DNA from: UBA1140 sp964573285
Lineage (GTDB): Bacteria > Campylobacterota > Campylobacteria > Campylobacterales > Sulfurovaceae
Direction: 5' to 3'
Length of the DNA stretch: 64,000 nucleotides
Assembly: GCA_964573285.1 (NCBI GenBank)
Contig: CAZNJD010000025.1
Span: forward strand, 44,888 to 108,887
Part shown: one piece after another, positions 1 through 8,460 of the stretch
Position numbering within the stretch: the first letter of the stretch is position 1
Layout: every line of letters starts with the position of its first letter
The notes under the pieces: model-generated
Databases searched by the model: none
Told to the model about the DNA's origin: nothing
What the model saw: the letters and a program-made list of their open reading frames with translations, nothing else
Made by a program: the position numbers and the translations under genes

Positions 1-28
1 TATATTCCTCTAAAAAATAAGGTGATAA

Positions 29-1294
29 ATGTTAGAAATAGTAATGATACTCTATACAGTATATACACTTATAAAAGTCTATATATCTGTTATGCAGATA
101 GGATATATATCTAAAGAGAAAAATCAAGAAGCTGTATTAATGTCTCCAGAGAAATTCAAAATAGCAGGTGAATATGCTATAAAAAAAGAGAGACTTAGTT
201 TAGTCTCTTTAATAGTTGATTATGTGATGTTTGTATGGTGGATTACACAAGGTTTTGTATGGCTTACAACTACTATAGGAGTGGATAACTCTGTTTTGGA
301 TGCTGTTGTTTTCCTTTTTGGATTTATGGCTGTAAATTATATTATAGGTTTACCTTTTGAACTATATCAGACATTTGAATTAGATAAAGAGTATGGTTTC
401 TCTAAAATGACACCCAAACTATATATATTAGACCAGTTGAAATCTATATCTATGTTTGTAGTTTTAGGTGGAGTGATACTATATCTATTATCTTGGATAG
501 TTATAAATGTATCTTCATGGTGGATATGGGGGTTTGCTCTACTCTTTACTATTGCTCTAGTAGTAAATATTATATATCCAACTATCATAGCTCCTATATT
601 TAATAAATTCTCTCCTATGGAAGAGGGTGAACTTAAATCAGATATAGAAGCTATGATGGATAAAGTAGGACTTAAAAGTGATGGTATATTTATTATGGAT
701 GCTAGTAAACGAGATAGCAGACTTAATGCCTATTTTGGAGGATTGGGTAAAACCAAGAGAGTTGTTCTCTTTGATACACTTCTTGAGAAGCTGGAAAATA
801 GAGAGTTATTGGCTGTATTAGGGCATGAGTTGGGTCATTTTAGTCATGGTGATATTTGGAAAAATATAGGAATGATGGGAGTGTTACTTTTTACCTCATT
901 TTTTATTTTGGGAAACCTACCTAATGAGTTATTTTTAGATATGGGAGTAGAGCATAAAGCAGGGGTAGAGATAGCTATAATGATATTACTATTACCTTTG
1001 CTATCATTTATATTTACTCCTATTATGAGTTTCGTTAGCCGTCATAATGAATATGAGGCTGATGAGTTTGGTTCACAACTTGGAGGTAAAGAAAATTTGG
1101 TATCTGCATTAATTAAATTAGTAGATGAAAACAGAGCATTTCCCAAATCACACCCATTAGTTGTATTTTTCTATTACACACATCCACCTGTATTAGAGAG
1201 ACTAAAAGAGCTTGGATATGATGTAAATGCTGTTAATGAGGTTATAAAACCTTTGGAAAAAGATGGTATATTTACATTTTTAAAAGATAAATAA
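29..1294 (+). CDS. M48 family (Ste24/CAAX prenyl protease 1-like) membrane metalloprotease
   Basis: A 421-aa integral-membrane zinc protease. The zinc motif HELGH is at residues 266-270 and the third ligand is probably Glu342 in the downstream SRHNEYEAD motif. Hydrophobic segments near residues 3-25, 60-110, 138-190 and 282-338 fit the multi-helix barrel of Ste24/M48A enzymes. In bacteria, which lack prenylated CAAX proteins, such enzymes are thought to act in membrane protein quality control; that role is inferred here. The ATG follows AAGGTGAT. It lies 8 bp before ftsY and is probably co-transcribed with it. The family call is firm, the substrate unknown. Confidence 0.93.
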   Translation: MLEIVMILYTVYTLIKVYISVMQIGYISKEKNQEAVLMSPEKFKIAGEYAIKKERLSLVSLIVDYVMFVWWITQGFVWLTTTIGVDNSVLDAVVFLFGFMAVNYIIGLPFELYQTFELDKEYGFSKMTPKLYILDQLKSISMFVVLGGVILYLLSWIVINVSSWWIWGFALLFTIALVVNIIYPTIIAPIFNKFSPMEEGELKSDIEAMMDKVGLKSDGIFIMDASKRDSRLNAYFGGLGKTKRVVLFDTLLEKLENRELLAVLGHELGHFSHGDIWKNIGMMGVLLFTSFFILGNLPNELFLDMGVEHKAGVEIAIMILLLPLLSFIFTPIMSFVSRHNEYEADEFGSQLGGKENLVSALIKLVDENRAFPKSHPLVVFFYYTHPPVLERLKELGYDVNAVNEVIKPLEKDGIFTFLKDK

Positions 1295-1302
1295 GGAAAC
1301 AT

Positions 1303-2172
1303 ATGTTTAATCTATTTAAAAAAGTTTTCAAAAGAACAAATGATGCTATCAAAGAGATAGCTCCTAAAAAAAAGAAAAAAATAACACACGATGAGTTTGA
1401 AGATATTTTATTAGAGGCTGATGTTAATTATGAGTTAGTAGAGAAGTTTTTAGAAGATATACCTCAAAATATAGATAGAAGTATAGCTTATAATAGATTA
1501 ATATCAGTATTTCAATATAAAGCAAATTGGAAACATGAGGTAGAAGATAAACTATTTGTAGATATGATAGTAGGAGTTAATGGTGCAGGTAAAACAACAA
1601 CTATAGCCAAATTAGCACGATATTATCAAAAAAAGGGTGAAAAGGTGATATTAGGAGCAGGAGATACTTTTCGAGCAGCTGCTATTGAACAGTTAACTCG
1701 TTGGGCAGATAAGCTAAATATCCATATAGTATCTACTAGACAAGGTCATGACCCATCAGCTGTGGTTTATGATACTATTAGTTCAGCCAAAGCCAAAGGG
1801 TTTGACCATGTACTTATAGATACAGCAGGACGACTTCATACTCAAACAAATTTGGGTGAAGAGCTTAAAAAAATGGTAAGAATAGCAAATAAAGCAATGA
1901 AAGGAGCTCCACACCGTAAACTTCTTATATTAGATGGTACACAAGGAAGTTCAAGTATTAATCAAGCCAAAGTTTTTAACCAAATGATAGGAATTGATGG
2001 TATAATTATCACAAAACTAGATGGAACAGCCAAAGGTGGTTCAGTGTTATCTATTGCAGATGAACTTCAAATGCCAATATACTATATAGGAACAGGAGAG
2101 CAACCCGATGACCTTATTGAGTTTAAAGCAAATGAATATGTCAATACTATTTTAGATGAGATATTTATTTAA
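1303..2172 (+). CDS. ftsY: Signal recognition particle receptor FtsY
   Basis: This 289-aa SRP-receptor GTPase docks the SRP-ribosome complex at the inner membrane for co-translational insertion. The NG domain is complete: P-loop GVNGAGKT at residues 91-98, DTFRAAA at 121-127, DTAGR at 173-177 and TKLDGTAKGG from 237. The acidic A domain of E. coli FtsY is absent. Instead there is a short basic N-terminus (KKKKK at 22-26), as in other short epsilonproteobacterial FtsY proteins. The ATG follows AAGGAAACAT. Its 3' end overlaps the next gene by 17 bp, suggesting translational coupling. Confidence 0.97.
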   Translation: MFNLFKKVFKRTNDAIKEIAPKKKKKITHDEFEDILLEADVNYELVEKFLEDIPQNIDRSIAYNRLISVFQYKANWKHEVEDKLFVDMIVGVNGAGKTTTIAKLARYYQKKGEKVILGAGDTFRAAAIEQLTRWADKLNIHIVSTRQGHDPSAVVYDTISSAKAKGFDHVLIDTAGRLHTQTNLGEELKKMVRIANKAMKGAPHRKLLILDGTQGSSSINQAKVFNQMIGIDGIIITKLDGTAKGGSVLSIADELQMPIYYIGTGEQPDDLIEFKANEYVNTILDEIFI

Positions 2173-3274
2173 GTTACTAACTCCCTTATTAATACTACTG
2201 TTAGTTACTCTATCTCTTCTACTGCTTAATGAGAGAAAAGAGTTTGATATTAGGGGGTTAGTTCGAATTGACCCTATCCCACATACTAAAGAGCTTATAG
2301 CAGAACAAAAATATAGTGATGCTAATGAGTATCTATCCTATTTTATGCAGTTTGAGTATATCAAAAGTAATCCCAAAGCACAAGAGTTACAAAAGATTAT
2401 CAAAGATAAACGAGATAGTTATGAGTATCAAAAAGATAAAGTTATAGATGGTATATTACATGGTAAAAGTGATGAAAATATCGGAAAAATATCAGCAATA
2501 GCATCAGATTTTTTAGTAATAGGAGATATAAGAGACCTATTTATTCAAGGAAATAACTATATAAATAATAAAAAAGTAGATAAAGTAATATTAGCTCTAT
2601 CTTCATTAGGATTATTAGCTACAGCTTCAACTATATATTCAATGGGTGCAACTGCACCTGCTAAAGATGGTATCTCTATTCTAAAATATGCTAAACGAGT
2701 CAATAAAATACCAAATTGGTTAAGTAAATCTATAGTCAAAGAAGCCAAAGTATCAAAAGAGACCAAGTCACTAAAAAATATGGAAAAGATATTAGAACCA
2801 ATCTATTCATTGTACAAAAAAGTTGGATTAAAAGATACACTCAATCTTCTAAAAGAGAGTAAAAATATCCAAGAGTTAAGAGGTATAGTTAAATTTTCAA
2901 AACGATTTGGAAAAAATAGTAGTGGTCTAATTAAGAGTGTAGGAACTAAATCTATCAAATATATAGACAAAATGCCAAATGTAAAACCCAAAACAGTACT
3001 ATATGCTTCTACTTATGGAGATAAAGGAGTTGTAGCCCTCAAAAGATTAGGAGAGGCTAAATTTATCAAGAGAGTTAAAGTTTTATCAAGAGTATCTAAA
3101 ACAACTTACAAAGGTAATTTCGATACTTTGTTTACTAAACTCTTAAAAATAATACCAACTTCTATATTATATAGTACTATTTTTGGAGGGTTATTCTATT
3201 TTATATATAAATTATCTTTTTTAGCCCGAAAAACATTTCGTTTTAATTTTAAAAGAGCGAATATTCCTCTTTAA
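2156..3274 (+). CDS. Lys-rich membrane protein of unknown function
   Basis: A 372-aa protein with no family I can name. Residues 6-24 form a Leu-rich membrane segment. Two further hydrophobic segments lie near residues 144-168 and 335-355, and the polar stretches between them are rich in Lys. A conserved-looking block around VIGDIRDLFIQG (about 120-132) suggests a real family. It starts inside the last codons of ftsY in another frame and its 3' end overlaps the convergent gene on the other strand by 26 bp. Co-transcription with ftsY suggests a membrane or envelope role, but nothing in the sequence shows a function. Confidence 0.75.
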   Translation: MRYLFKLLTPLLILLLVTLSLLLLNERKEFDIRGLVRIDPIPHTKELIAEQKYSDANEYLSYFMQFEYIKSNPKAQELQKIIKDKRDSYEYQKDKVIDGILHGKSDENIGKISAIASDFLVIGDIRDLFIQGNNYINNKKVDKVILALSSLGLLATASTIYSMGATAPAKDGISILKYAKRVNKIPNWLSKSIVKEAKVSKETKSLKNMEKILEPIYSLYKKVGLKDTLNLLKESKNIQELRGIVKFSKRFGKNSSGLIKSVGTKSIKYIDKMPNVKPKTVLYASTYGDKGVVALKRLGEAKFIKRVKVLSRVSKTTYKGNFDTLFTKLLKIIPTSILYSTIFGGLFYFIYKLSFLARKTFRFNFKRANIPL

Positions 3275-4229
3275 TCTTGGGCAACATATTTCTATCAAGA
3301 GCATATACAAAAGCATAATTAAAATAGGCATTTTTTAAAATATCTCGTGCTTCATCTACACTCTCATACCAATTCGGTCTATCCACACCATCAACTTTTG
3401 TTTTTGGTGGAGTTATTACAATAGTTTTGACCCATGCACCGTTATATCTAACATATTCTCTAGCTTTATATATATCAGATAGATTATCAGTAAAGATTGC
3501 TACTTTGTCACTTTTACTCGGTTTCATAACATTTAAAAAGCCATCTATAAATACAGGTACAAAATGTTTAGTATATTTAACTCTATCTAAATTATATGGT
3601 AGGTGATGTTTATCACAAAACTCTACAACTCTTTGTAGATAATCAACATGAAATGGAGTTATCTCTTTTTCTTGATAAATATATCCATTGATTTTGAATG
3701 TAGTTCTAAATAGAGTATCTGTGATAATTTCACAACTTGCCTCTTTGTTTAATACAGATACATCTGGTTTTATCATTTTCATAAGTTGACTATTTGTACC
3801 AATAAACATTTTCGCTTCAGAGTTTAAAATCTTTTCAAACATTTTCCGCCAATCATTTGGCAAAAGCTCCAAGTTTCTCTTTTGTGTGACTATCATTTTC
3901 ATAAAAGAGAGTTCATGCTCTGAATATAGATAAAAACTAGCTTCACGATTAATCAATACATAACGAATAAGTTTAAATGAAGCTTTTTGAATATCATCAA
4001 CATGTATCCATGCTACCTCATTGTCTATCATCTCGATACTATCATCAGAGAATATGATTGCATATGCTCCATTTTCTAACGCTTTAGCTATATCATCACT
4101 ATTATTAGAGATAAAAAGGTCTCCTTCATACACTTTTGATGGATAAACAGTTACTGAATTGATTGCTGTTATGGTAGGTTCAGATATAATCTTACCTGAT
4201 GTTAAATTTAATAAATCTTCTATTTTCAT
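3249..4229 (-). CDS. Mur-ligase-like protein lacking the ATP-binding P-loop
   Basis: A 326-aa soluble protein. Its first ~110 residues resemble the N-terminal substrate-binding domain of MurE/MurF (GKIISEP, then VYEGDLFISN and a run like ALENGAYAIIFSDD). Where a Mur ligase would carry its GTNGKT nucleotide loop, this protein has an unrelated Lys/Asn-rich stretch, so ligase activity is unlikely. The C-terminal part (NLSDIYKAREYVRYNG) is reminiscent of a Rossmann-like fold. It lies 6 bp after metG on the same strand and is probably in its operon. It may be a degenerate relative with a structural or regulatory role in wall synthesis; that is inference. Confidence 0.6.
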   Translation of the reverse strand: MKIEDLLNLTSGKIISEPTITAINSVTVYPSKVYEGDLFISNNSDDIAKALENGAYAIIFSDDSIEMIDNEVAWIHVDDIQKASFKLIRYVLINREASFYLYSEHELSFMKMIVTQKRNLELLPNDWRKMFEKILNSEAKMFIGTNSQLMKMIKPDVSVLNKEASCEIITDTLFRTTFKINGYIYQEKEITPFHVDYLQRVVEFCDKHHLPYNLDRVKYTKHFVPVFIDGFLNVMKPSKSDKVAIFTDNLSDIYKAREYVRYNGAWVKTIVITPPKTKVDGVDRPNWYESVDEARDILKNAYFNYAFVYALDRNMLPKIKEEYSLF

Positions 4230-4235
4230 AATAAC

Positions 4236-6173
4236 CTAACTAATTGGAGTCCCTACGGACTTTGGTTTTTCTGGACGGATTAAACATAATCCATCAGCAT
4301 CTTTGGCAGCTAATAACATGCCCTCACTTTTCATGCCCATTAGTTTAGCTGGTTTCAAATTGGCTACTACACATACTTGAGTATTTAAAATATCTTCTGC
4401 ACTATACCACTCTTTGATACCTGCTACTACTTGTCTAGGTTTCTCTTCTCCAATATCGACTTGAAGAAGTAGGAGTTTTTTACTTTTTTTAACCTCTTGG
4501 GCTTGAACTACTGTACCAATTTTAAGTGAAGTTTCAAAGAACTTATCTATGCCTATTAGTGCAATATTTTCAGGCTCTTTTTTCTCTTCTGTTTTGCTCT
4601 CTTTTTTTACTTCTGTTTCAGCTATTTTTTCAACTAAAAGTTGCTCTTCTATTCGTGGGAATAGAGGTTCTCGTCTCTCTGTTATAAAAGGTTCTAATTT
4701 TTCACCATTTCGGATAATTTTTTCAAAACTATCTGGAGTGATATCAAATCCTAAAGCATTAGCAATAGTATTAGTGGTTTTTGGCATTACAGCATGAAGC
4801 ATTAGAGATACTTTGGCTAAAATTGTAGCAATAAGTCCATTTAGTGCCATAGTCTCATCTGTTTTCCCCTCTTTTATCATAGTCCATGGTTGATATTTGT
4901 CTATGGCTCTATTGGCTACAGTTAGTGGTCTCCATAACTCTTCAAGATATTTATGCAGTTGAAGCTCAAATAGCATAGGTTCTAGTTTGTCAAGTGAGAC
5001 TTGAACCTCATCTAGCTCTTCTTTATAATACTGCTCTACCAAATCACACTCTACTCTACCTTCAAAGTATTTGCTACTCATACCTATAAGTCTATTAAGT
5101 AGATTTCCAAGGTCATTTCCAAGGTCAGAATTAATTCTATCCATCAATGCTCTTTGTGAGAAGTCACCATCACCACCAAAAGGAACTTCACGAAGCATAA
5201 AATATCTAAAATTTTCCAATCCATAAGCATCAGCTACCTCTTTTGGATTAACTACATTACCTTTGGATTTGCTCATCTTCTCACCATTTCGAGTCCACCA
5301 ACCATGAGCTCCAATATGTTTTGGTAGTGGTAAATCCAAACTCATTAAAAATGCTGGCCAATAGATAGCATGAAATCTCAAAATATCTTTGCCAATTAGA
5401 TGAACTCGTGCAGGCCAAAAATCCATATTTTTATCATCTTCTCCATATCCAAGTGCAGTTAGATAGTTCATCAAAGCATCAAGCCACACATACATCACAT
5501 GTTTTGGGTCATTAAATTTCTCTGGGAGTTTCACTCCCCAATCAAAACTAGTTCTAGTAATAGATAGATCATTAAGCCCACCCTCTACAAAACGGATAAC
5601 CTCATTTCGTTTACTCTTTGGTAATATACAATTTGGATTATTTCTATACCAATCTAAAAGTTTATCTTGATAAGCAGATAGTTTAAAAAAATAACTCTCC
5701 TCTTCTACTATAGATGTTGATTTACCACAATCAGGACAAAACTCACCATCAACTAGTTGGGTTTCAGGGAAAAAAGTCTCACAAGAGATACAGTAGTGAC
5801 CTTTGTAAGCATCTTTATATATATCACCTCTATCATACATAACATTAAATGCTTTTTGAACTCCTACCATATGGTTGGCATCTGTAGTACGGATAAATTT
5901 ATCATAAGATATATCAAATTCATCCCATAAGTTTTTGAATGTAGCAGATATTTCATCAGCATAAGCTTGTGTAGCTTTACCTCGTTTTTTAGCAGCCTCT
6001 TGGATTTTCTGACCATGTTCATCAGTCCCTGTGAGGAAAAAGGTATCTTGACCAATAAGTCTAGCATATCGTGCTAAAGTATCAGCAATAATAGTGGTAT
6101 AAGCGTGTCCAATATGAGCTACATCATTAACATAGTAAATTGGGGTTGTAATATATGATTTGTGACAAGACAT
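4236..6173 (-). CDS. metG: Methionyl-tRNA synthetase with C-terminal tRNA-binding domain
   Basis: A 645-aa class I aminoacyl-tRNA synthetase that charges tRNA-Met. HIGH is at residues 20-23, KMSKS at 299-303, and the zinc knuckle uses Cys128, Cys131, Cys146 and Cys149. After the anticodon-binding helices a Glu/Lys-rich linker (about 515-540) leads to a C-terminal OB-fold tRNA-binding domain (about 543-645), the dimerising MetG form. The ATG at 6173 lies downstream of a TATAAT box at 6219-6224 on the same strand. The Mur-like gene follows within 6 bp. Confidence 0.97.
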   Translation of the reverse strand: MSCHKSYITTPIYYVNDVAHIGHAYTTIIADTLARYARLIGQDTFFLTGTDEHGQKIQEAAKKRGKATQAYADEISATFKNLWDEFDISYDKFIRTTDANHMVGVQKAFNVMYDRGDIYKDAYKGHYCISCETFFPETQLVDGEFCPDCGKSTSIVEEESYFFKLSAYQDKLLDWYRNNPNCILPKSKRNEVIRFVEGGLNDLSITRTSFDWGVKLPEKFNDPKHVMYVWLDALMNYLTALGYGEDDKNMDFWPARVHLIGKDILRFHAIYWPAFLMSLDLPLPKHIGAHGWWTRNGEKMSKSKGNVVNPKEVADAYGLENFRYFMLREVPFGGDGDFSQRALMDRINSDLGNDLGNLLNRLIGMSSKYFEGRVECDLVEQYYKEELDEVQVSLDKLEPMLFELQLHKYLEELWRPLTVANRAIDKYQPWTMIKEGKTDETMALNGLIATILAKVSLMLHAVMPKTTNTIANALGFDITPDSFEKIIRNGEKLEPFITERREPLFPRIEEQLLVEKIAETEVKKESKTEEKKEPENIALIGIDKFFETSLKIGTVVQAQEVKKSKKLLLLQVDIGEEKPRQVVAGIKEWYSAEDILNTQVCVVANLKPAKLMGMKSEGMLLAAKDADGLCLIRPEKPKSVGTPIS

Positions 6174-6218
6174 TGTTTTGTAGTTCCTTAAACAAATGAG
6201 TTTAGTTATTTAAGGGGA

Positions 6219-6224
6219 ATTATA
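6219..6224 (-). promoter_or_regulatory. Probable -10 box for metG
   Basis: On the minus strand the sequence reads TATAAT about 45 bases before the metG ATG, in an AT-rich gap after the small CxxCH gene. No clear -35 is seen, as is usual for Campylobacterota sigma-70 promoters. Confidence 0.5.
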
Positions 6225-6237
6225 TCTAAATAAACTT

Positions 6238-6579
6238 TTATCGTAATTTATTACGAACATTATATAAATTCCAATAAATATCAATTGCCTCTTCTAACTC
6301 CTCATCATTTAAATCTGTTTTATCTTTGATACCAAAACGGTCTATAAATAAATCAGACATTACTGATAATTTTTTATCTGGTTTTTTAAGATAACCTTTT
6401 AGTGCTGCTTTCATTGTTATCTCTCCACTATAGACTTTGAGATATGACATAAACATTCTTTGTAAAGATGCAGGAAAATGTTCATGACATACTAAGCAGT
6501 TTCTCTCAAATACATTTTGAGAGAAAAGAGATATCGAAAAGATAACAGTTATAGTTATAGTTTTAATTATATTTTTCAT
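6238..6579 (-). CDS. Small periplasmic CxxCH protein (cassette 1)
   Basis: A 113-aa protein with an N-terminal signal-like helix (residues 3-20) followed at once by NCLVCH, a single c-type heme motif. The remaining ~85 residues are mostly helical and charged, with no distal heme ligand I can assign. Its start overlaps the histidine-kinase stop by 4 bp, so it is the third gene of a regulator-kinase-cytochrome unit. A paralogue at 40387-40737 occupies the same position behind a paralogous regulator and kinase. It is probably a monoheme cytochrome, or a redox/heme-sensing partner of the kinase. The motif is seen; the role is inferred. Confidence 0.75.
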   Translation of the reverse strand: MKNIIKTITITVIFSISLFSQNVFERNCLVCHEHFPASLQRMFMSYLKVYSGEITMKAALKGYLKKPDKKLSVMSDLFIDRFGIKDKTDLNDEELEEAIDIYWNLYNVRNKLR

Positions 6580-7781
6580 TTTAGACTCTCTTTTGGAAAC
6601 TCAACTTTAAATGTTGTGCCTTCTCCTAATATTGAATTCAGAGTAATCTTCAAATTATACTCATCAACAATACTTTTAACAATATTTAATCCTATACCAA
6701 AACCACCTACACTACTAGTAAATCTACTATATCTATCAAAAACTGAATTAATTTTATCAGATCTGATACCTATACCTGTATCTGATATTAAAAGATACTC
6801 CTCTCTTAGAACAATTTTGATAGTTCCTTTTCTCTTATTGTATTTTATAGCATTGGATATGAGATTATCTATCATCCTAGCAATCTTGATAGGGTCTATG
6901 AGTAGTTTTTTTTCTTTTAAATCTAGTTCAAATGATATTTTTTTGGAATTTGATAATATATAAAAATAATCAACTCTATCTAAAATTAGTTCTTTTAAAT
7001 TAATCCATTCATCTTTGGATATTCTCTGGTGTCCTAAAACTATATAAGTTAAATCTTGATATAGATGTGATACTGTTTTGGCTGCTATATTTATTCGAGC
7101 TAGTTTTTTGATATTTTTTTCACTCATTACAGATTGGTCCATCATCTCTACATTGGCTAATATAGCTGATAATGGTGTATTGAGTTCATGTGTGGTATCT
7201 TTGATAAAGTTATCAAGCAGTTCTATAGAGTTTTTCATCGGTTTGAGAAATAGCCTTACAAAAAATAGTCCAAAAATAGCTAATATTATTAATAGAATTG
7301 TACCTAACGCAAGAATATGTAAAATAGTATCTTTATACCAACTTCTATCTTCATCAATTTCAATAATCAAATACATAGCTCCTAGATAATAATCATCAAG
7401 ATATTTAATAAAATGTATCTTGTTCCCCGCTCTATATATTACTTTATCCAGATTTACATGATTATTATCTAATGTAGAAAATATTAATACTCTTTCTATA
7501 TCATATATTGCACTTTTAAATCTTGAGTCTCTTGGATATTCATCTTTGGTAGGGAAATAGTGGTGCAGTATTTTGAGCCTTTTGACCTGTTCTGTAGCAT
7601 AACCACTCAAGATAGTTCTCTGATTTGAAAACATTAATTTCTCTTGACTCTTATAATAAGAGATACTCAAAAGAGATATAAGTGCTAAAACTAAAAATAT
7701 ATAAAGAGTTAAAAATCTTCTAAGAGATTGCTTCTCACTGTTGAGAAGTAAACTTATATCCCTGTTTTTTGATACTAACAA
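6576..7781 (-). CDS. Sensor histidine kinase (cassette 1)
   Basis: A 401-aa two-component kinase. TM1 is near residues 23-43, a ~110-residue periplasmic sensor follows, and TM2 is near 153-178. The phosphoacceptor is His198 in DTTHELNTP, and the ATPase domain has an N-box DNLISNAIKYN, G1 DTGIGI and G2 GGFGIGL. The only usable start is TTG at 7781, which overlaps the regulator gene by 47 bp; the protein aligns with its paralogue at 39225-40379 from SEKxSL onward. The sensor regions of the two share LH..F, YP and a SAIYDI block. The signal is unknown; pairing with the adjacent regulator is inferred from overlap. Confidence 0.9.
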   Translation of the reverse strand: MLVSKNRDISLLLNSEKQSLRRFLTLYIFLVLALISLLSISYYKSQEKLMFSNQRTILSGYATEQVKRLKILHHYFPTKDEYPRDSRFKSAIYDIERVLIFSTLDNNHVNLDKVIYRAGNKIHFIKYLDDYYLGAMYLIIEIDEDRSWYKDTILHILALGTILLIILAIFGLFFVRLFLKPMKNSIELLDNFIKDTTHELNTPLSAILANVEMMDQSVMSEKNIKKLARINIAAKTVSHLYQDLTYIVLGHQRISKDEWINLKELILDRVDYFYILSNSKKISFELDLKEKKLLIDPIKIARMIDNLISNAIKYNKRKGTIKIVLREEYLLISDTGIGIRSDKINSVFDRYSRFTSSVGGFGIGLNIVKSIVDEYNLKITLNSILGEGTTFKVEFPKESLK

Positions 7782-8412
7782 TTCTATCCTTACCTATAAT
7801 TTTACGAATATTTTTAATGTAGGTTCGTAGAGCTGTATCACTTGGGTCTTCATCAAAATCCCACAACTCTTTATAAATCCTATCATGAGATATAACCTCA
7901 TCTTGTTGTTTCATAAAGAGTTTAAACAGAGCAGACTCCTTATTCCCTAGTGTTTCAGCTTTACCATCTACTATTAACTCATTTGATTTTGTATTATATG
8001 CAATATTTACTCCGATAGTTATAAGGTCACTTGCTTCATGAAAAAAACCTCTGCGAAGTAGTGTCTCTATACGAATTAGCAACTCTTTGAGTACAAAAGG
8101 TTTTCGTATATAATCATCGCAACCACTTTTAAAACCTTTTTCTAAATCATCTACACCATTTAGTGAGGTGATAAAGATAGATGGAGCTACCACACCATTA
8201 TCTCTAGCCTCTTTTAGAACAGTAAACCCATCAACACCAGGAATATTCACATCTAATAAAAGTAAATCATATTTACTCTCATATAATTTATCTTGGGCCT
8301 CATACCCATCATATGCATTATCTACCTTATAACCTTCATCTTCTAAAAAATCTGTTATTGTATCATTAAGATTAGCATCATCTTCAAGTAATAATATTTT
8401 TGCTTTGGACAT
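7735..8412 (-). CDS. OmpR-family response regulator (cassette 1)
   Basis: A 225-aa regulator with a receiver domain (acidic pair EDD near the N-terminus, phosphoacceptor Asp54 in LLLDVNIPG, FITSL switch Thr, Lys in YIRKPF) and a C-terminal winged helix. I choose the ATG at 8412, preceded by GAGGAGTG; a TTG one codon earlier is less likely. It has its own extended -10 promoter at 8444-8452, so it is separable from the kinase/SEDS operon upstream. It presumably controls the adjacent kinase and CxxCH genes or envelope genes; targets are not visible. Confidence 0.93.
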   Translation of the reverse strand: MSKAKILLLEDDANLNDTITDFLEDEGYKVDNAYDGYEAQDKLYESKYDLLLLDVNIPGVDGFTVLKEARDNGVVAPSIFITSLNGVDDLEKGFKSGCDDYIRKPFVLKELLIRIETLLRRGFFHEASDLITIGVNIAYNTKSNELIVDGKAETLGNKESALFKLFMKQQDEVISHDRIYKELWDFDEDPSDTALRTYIKNIRKIIGKDRIVSIKKQGYKFTSQQ

Positions 8413-8443
8413 CAAACACTCCTCTATTTAAATATCAAAAAAT

Positions 8444-8452
8444 ATTATATCA
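8444..8452 (-). promoter_or_regulatory. Extended -10 promoter of response regulator cassette 1
   Basis: The minus strand reads TGATATAAT, an exact TGnTATAAT extended -10, 32 bp before the regulator ATG and just after the stop of the SEDS gene. It separates the two operons. Confidence 0.65.
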
Positions 8453-8460
8453 TAATTCCC

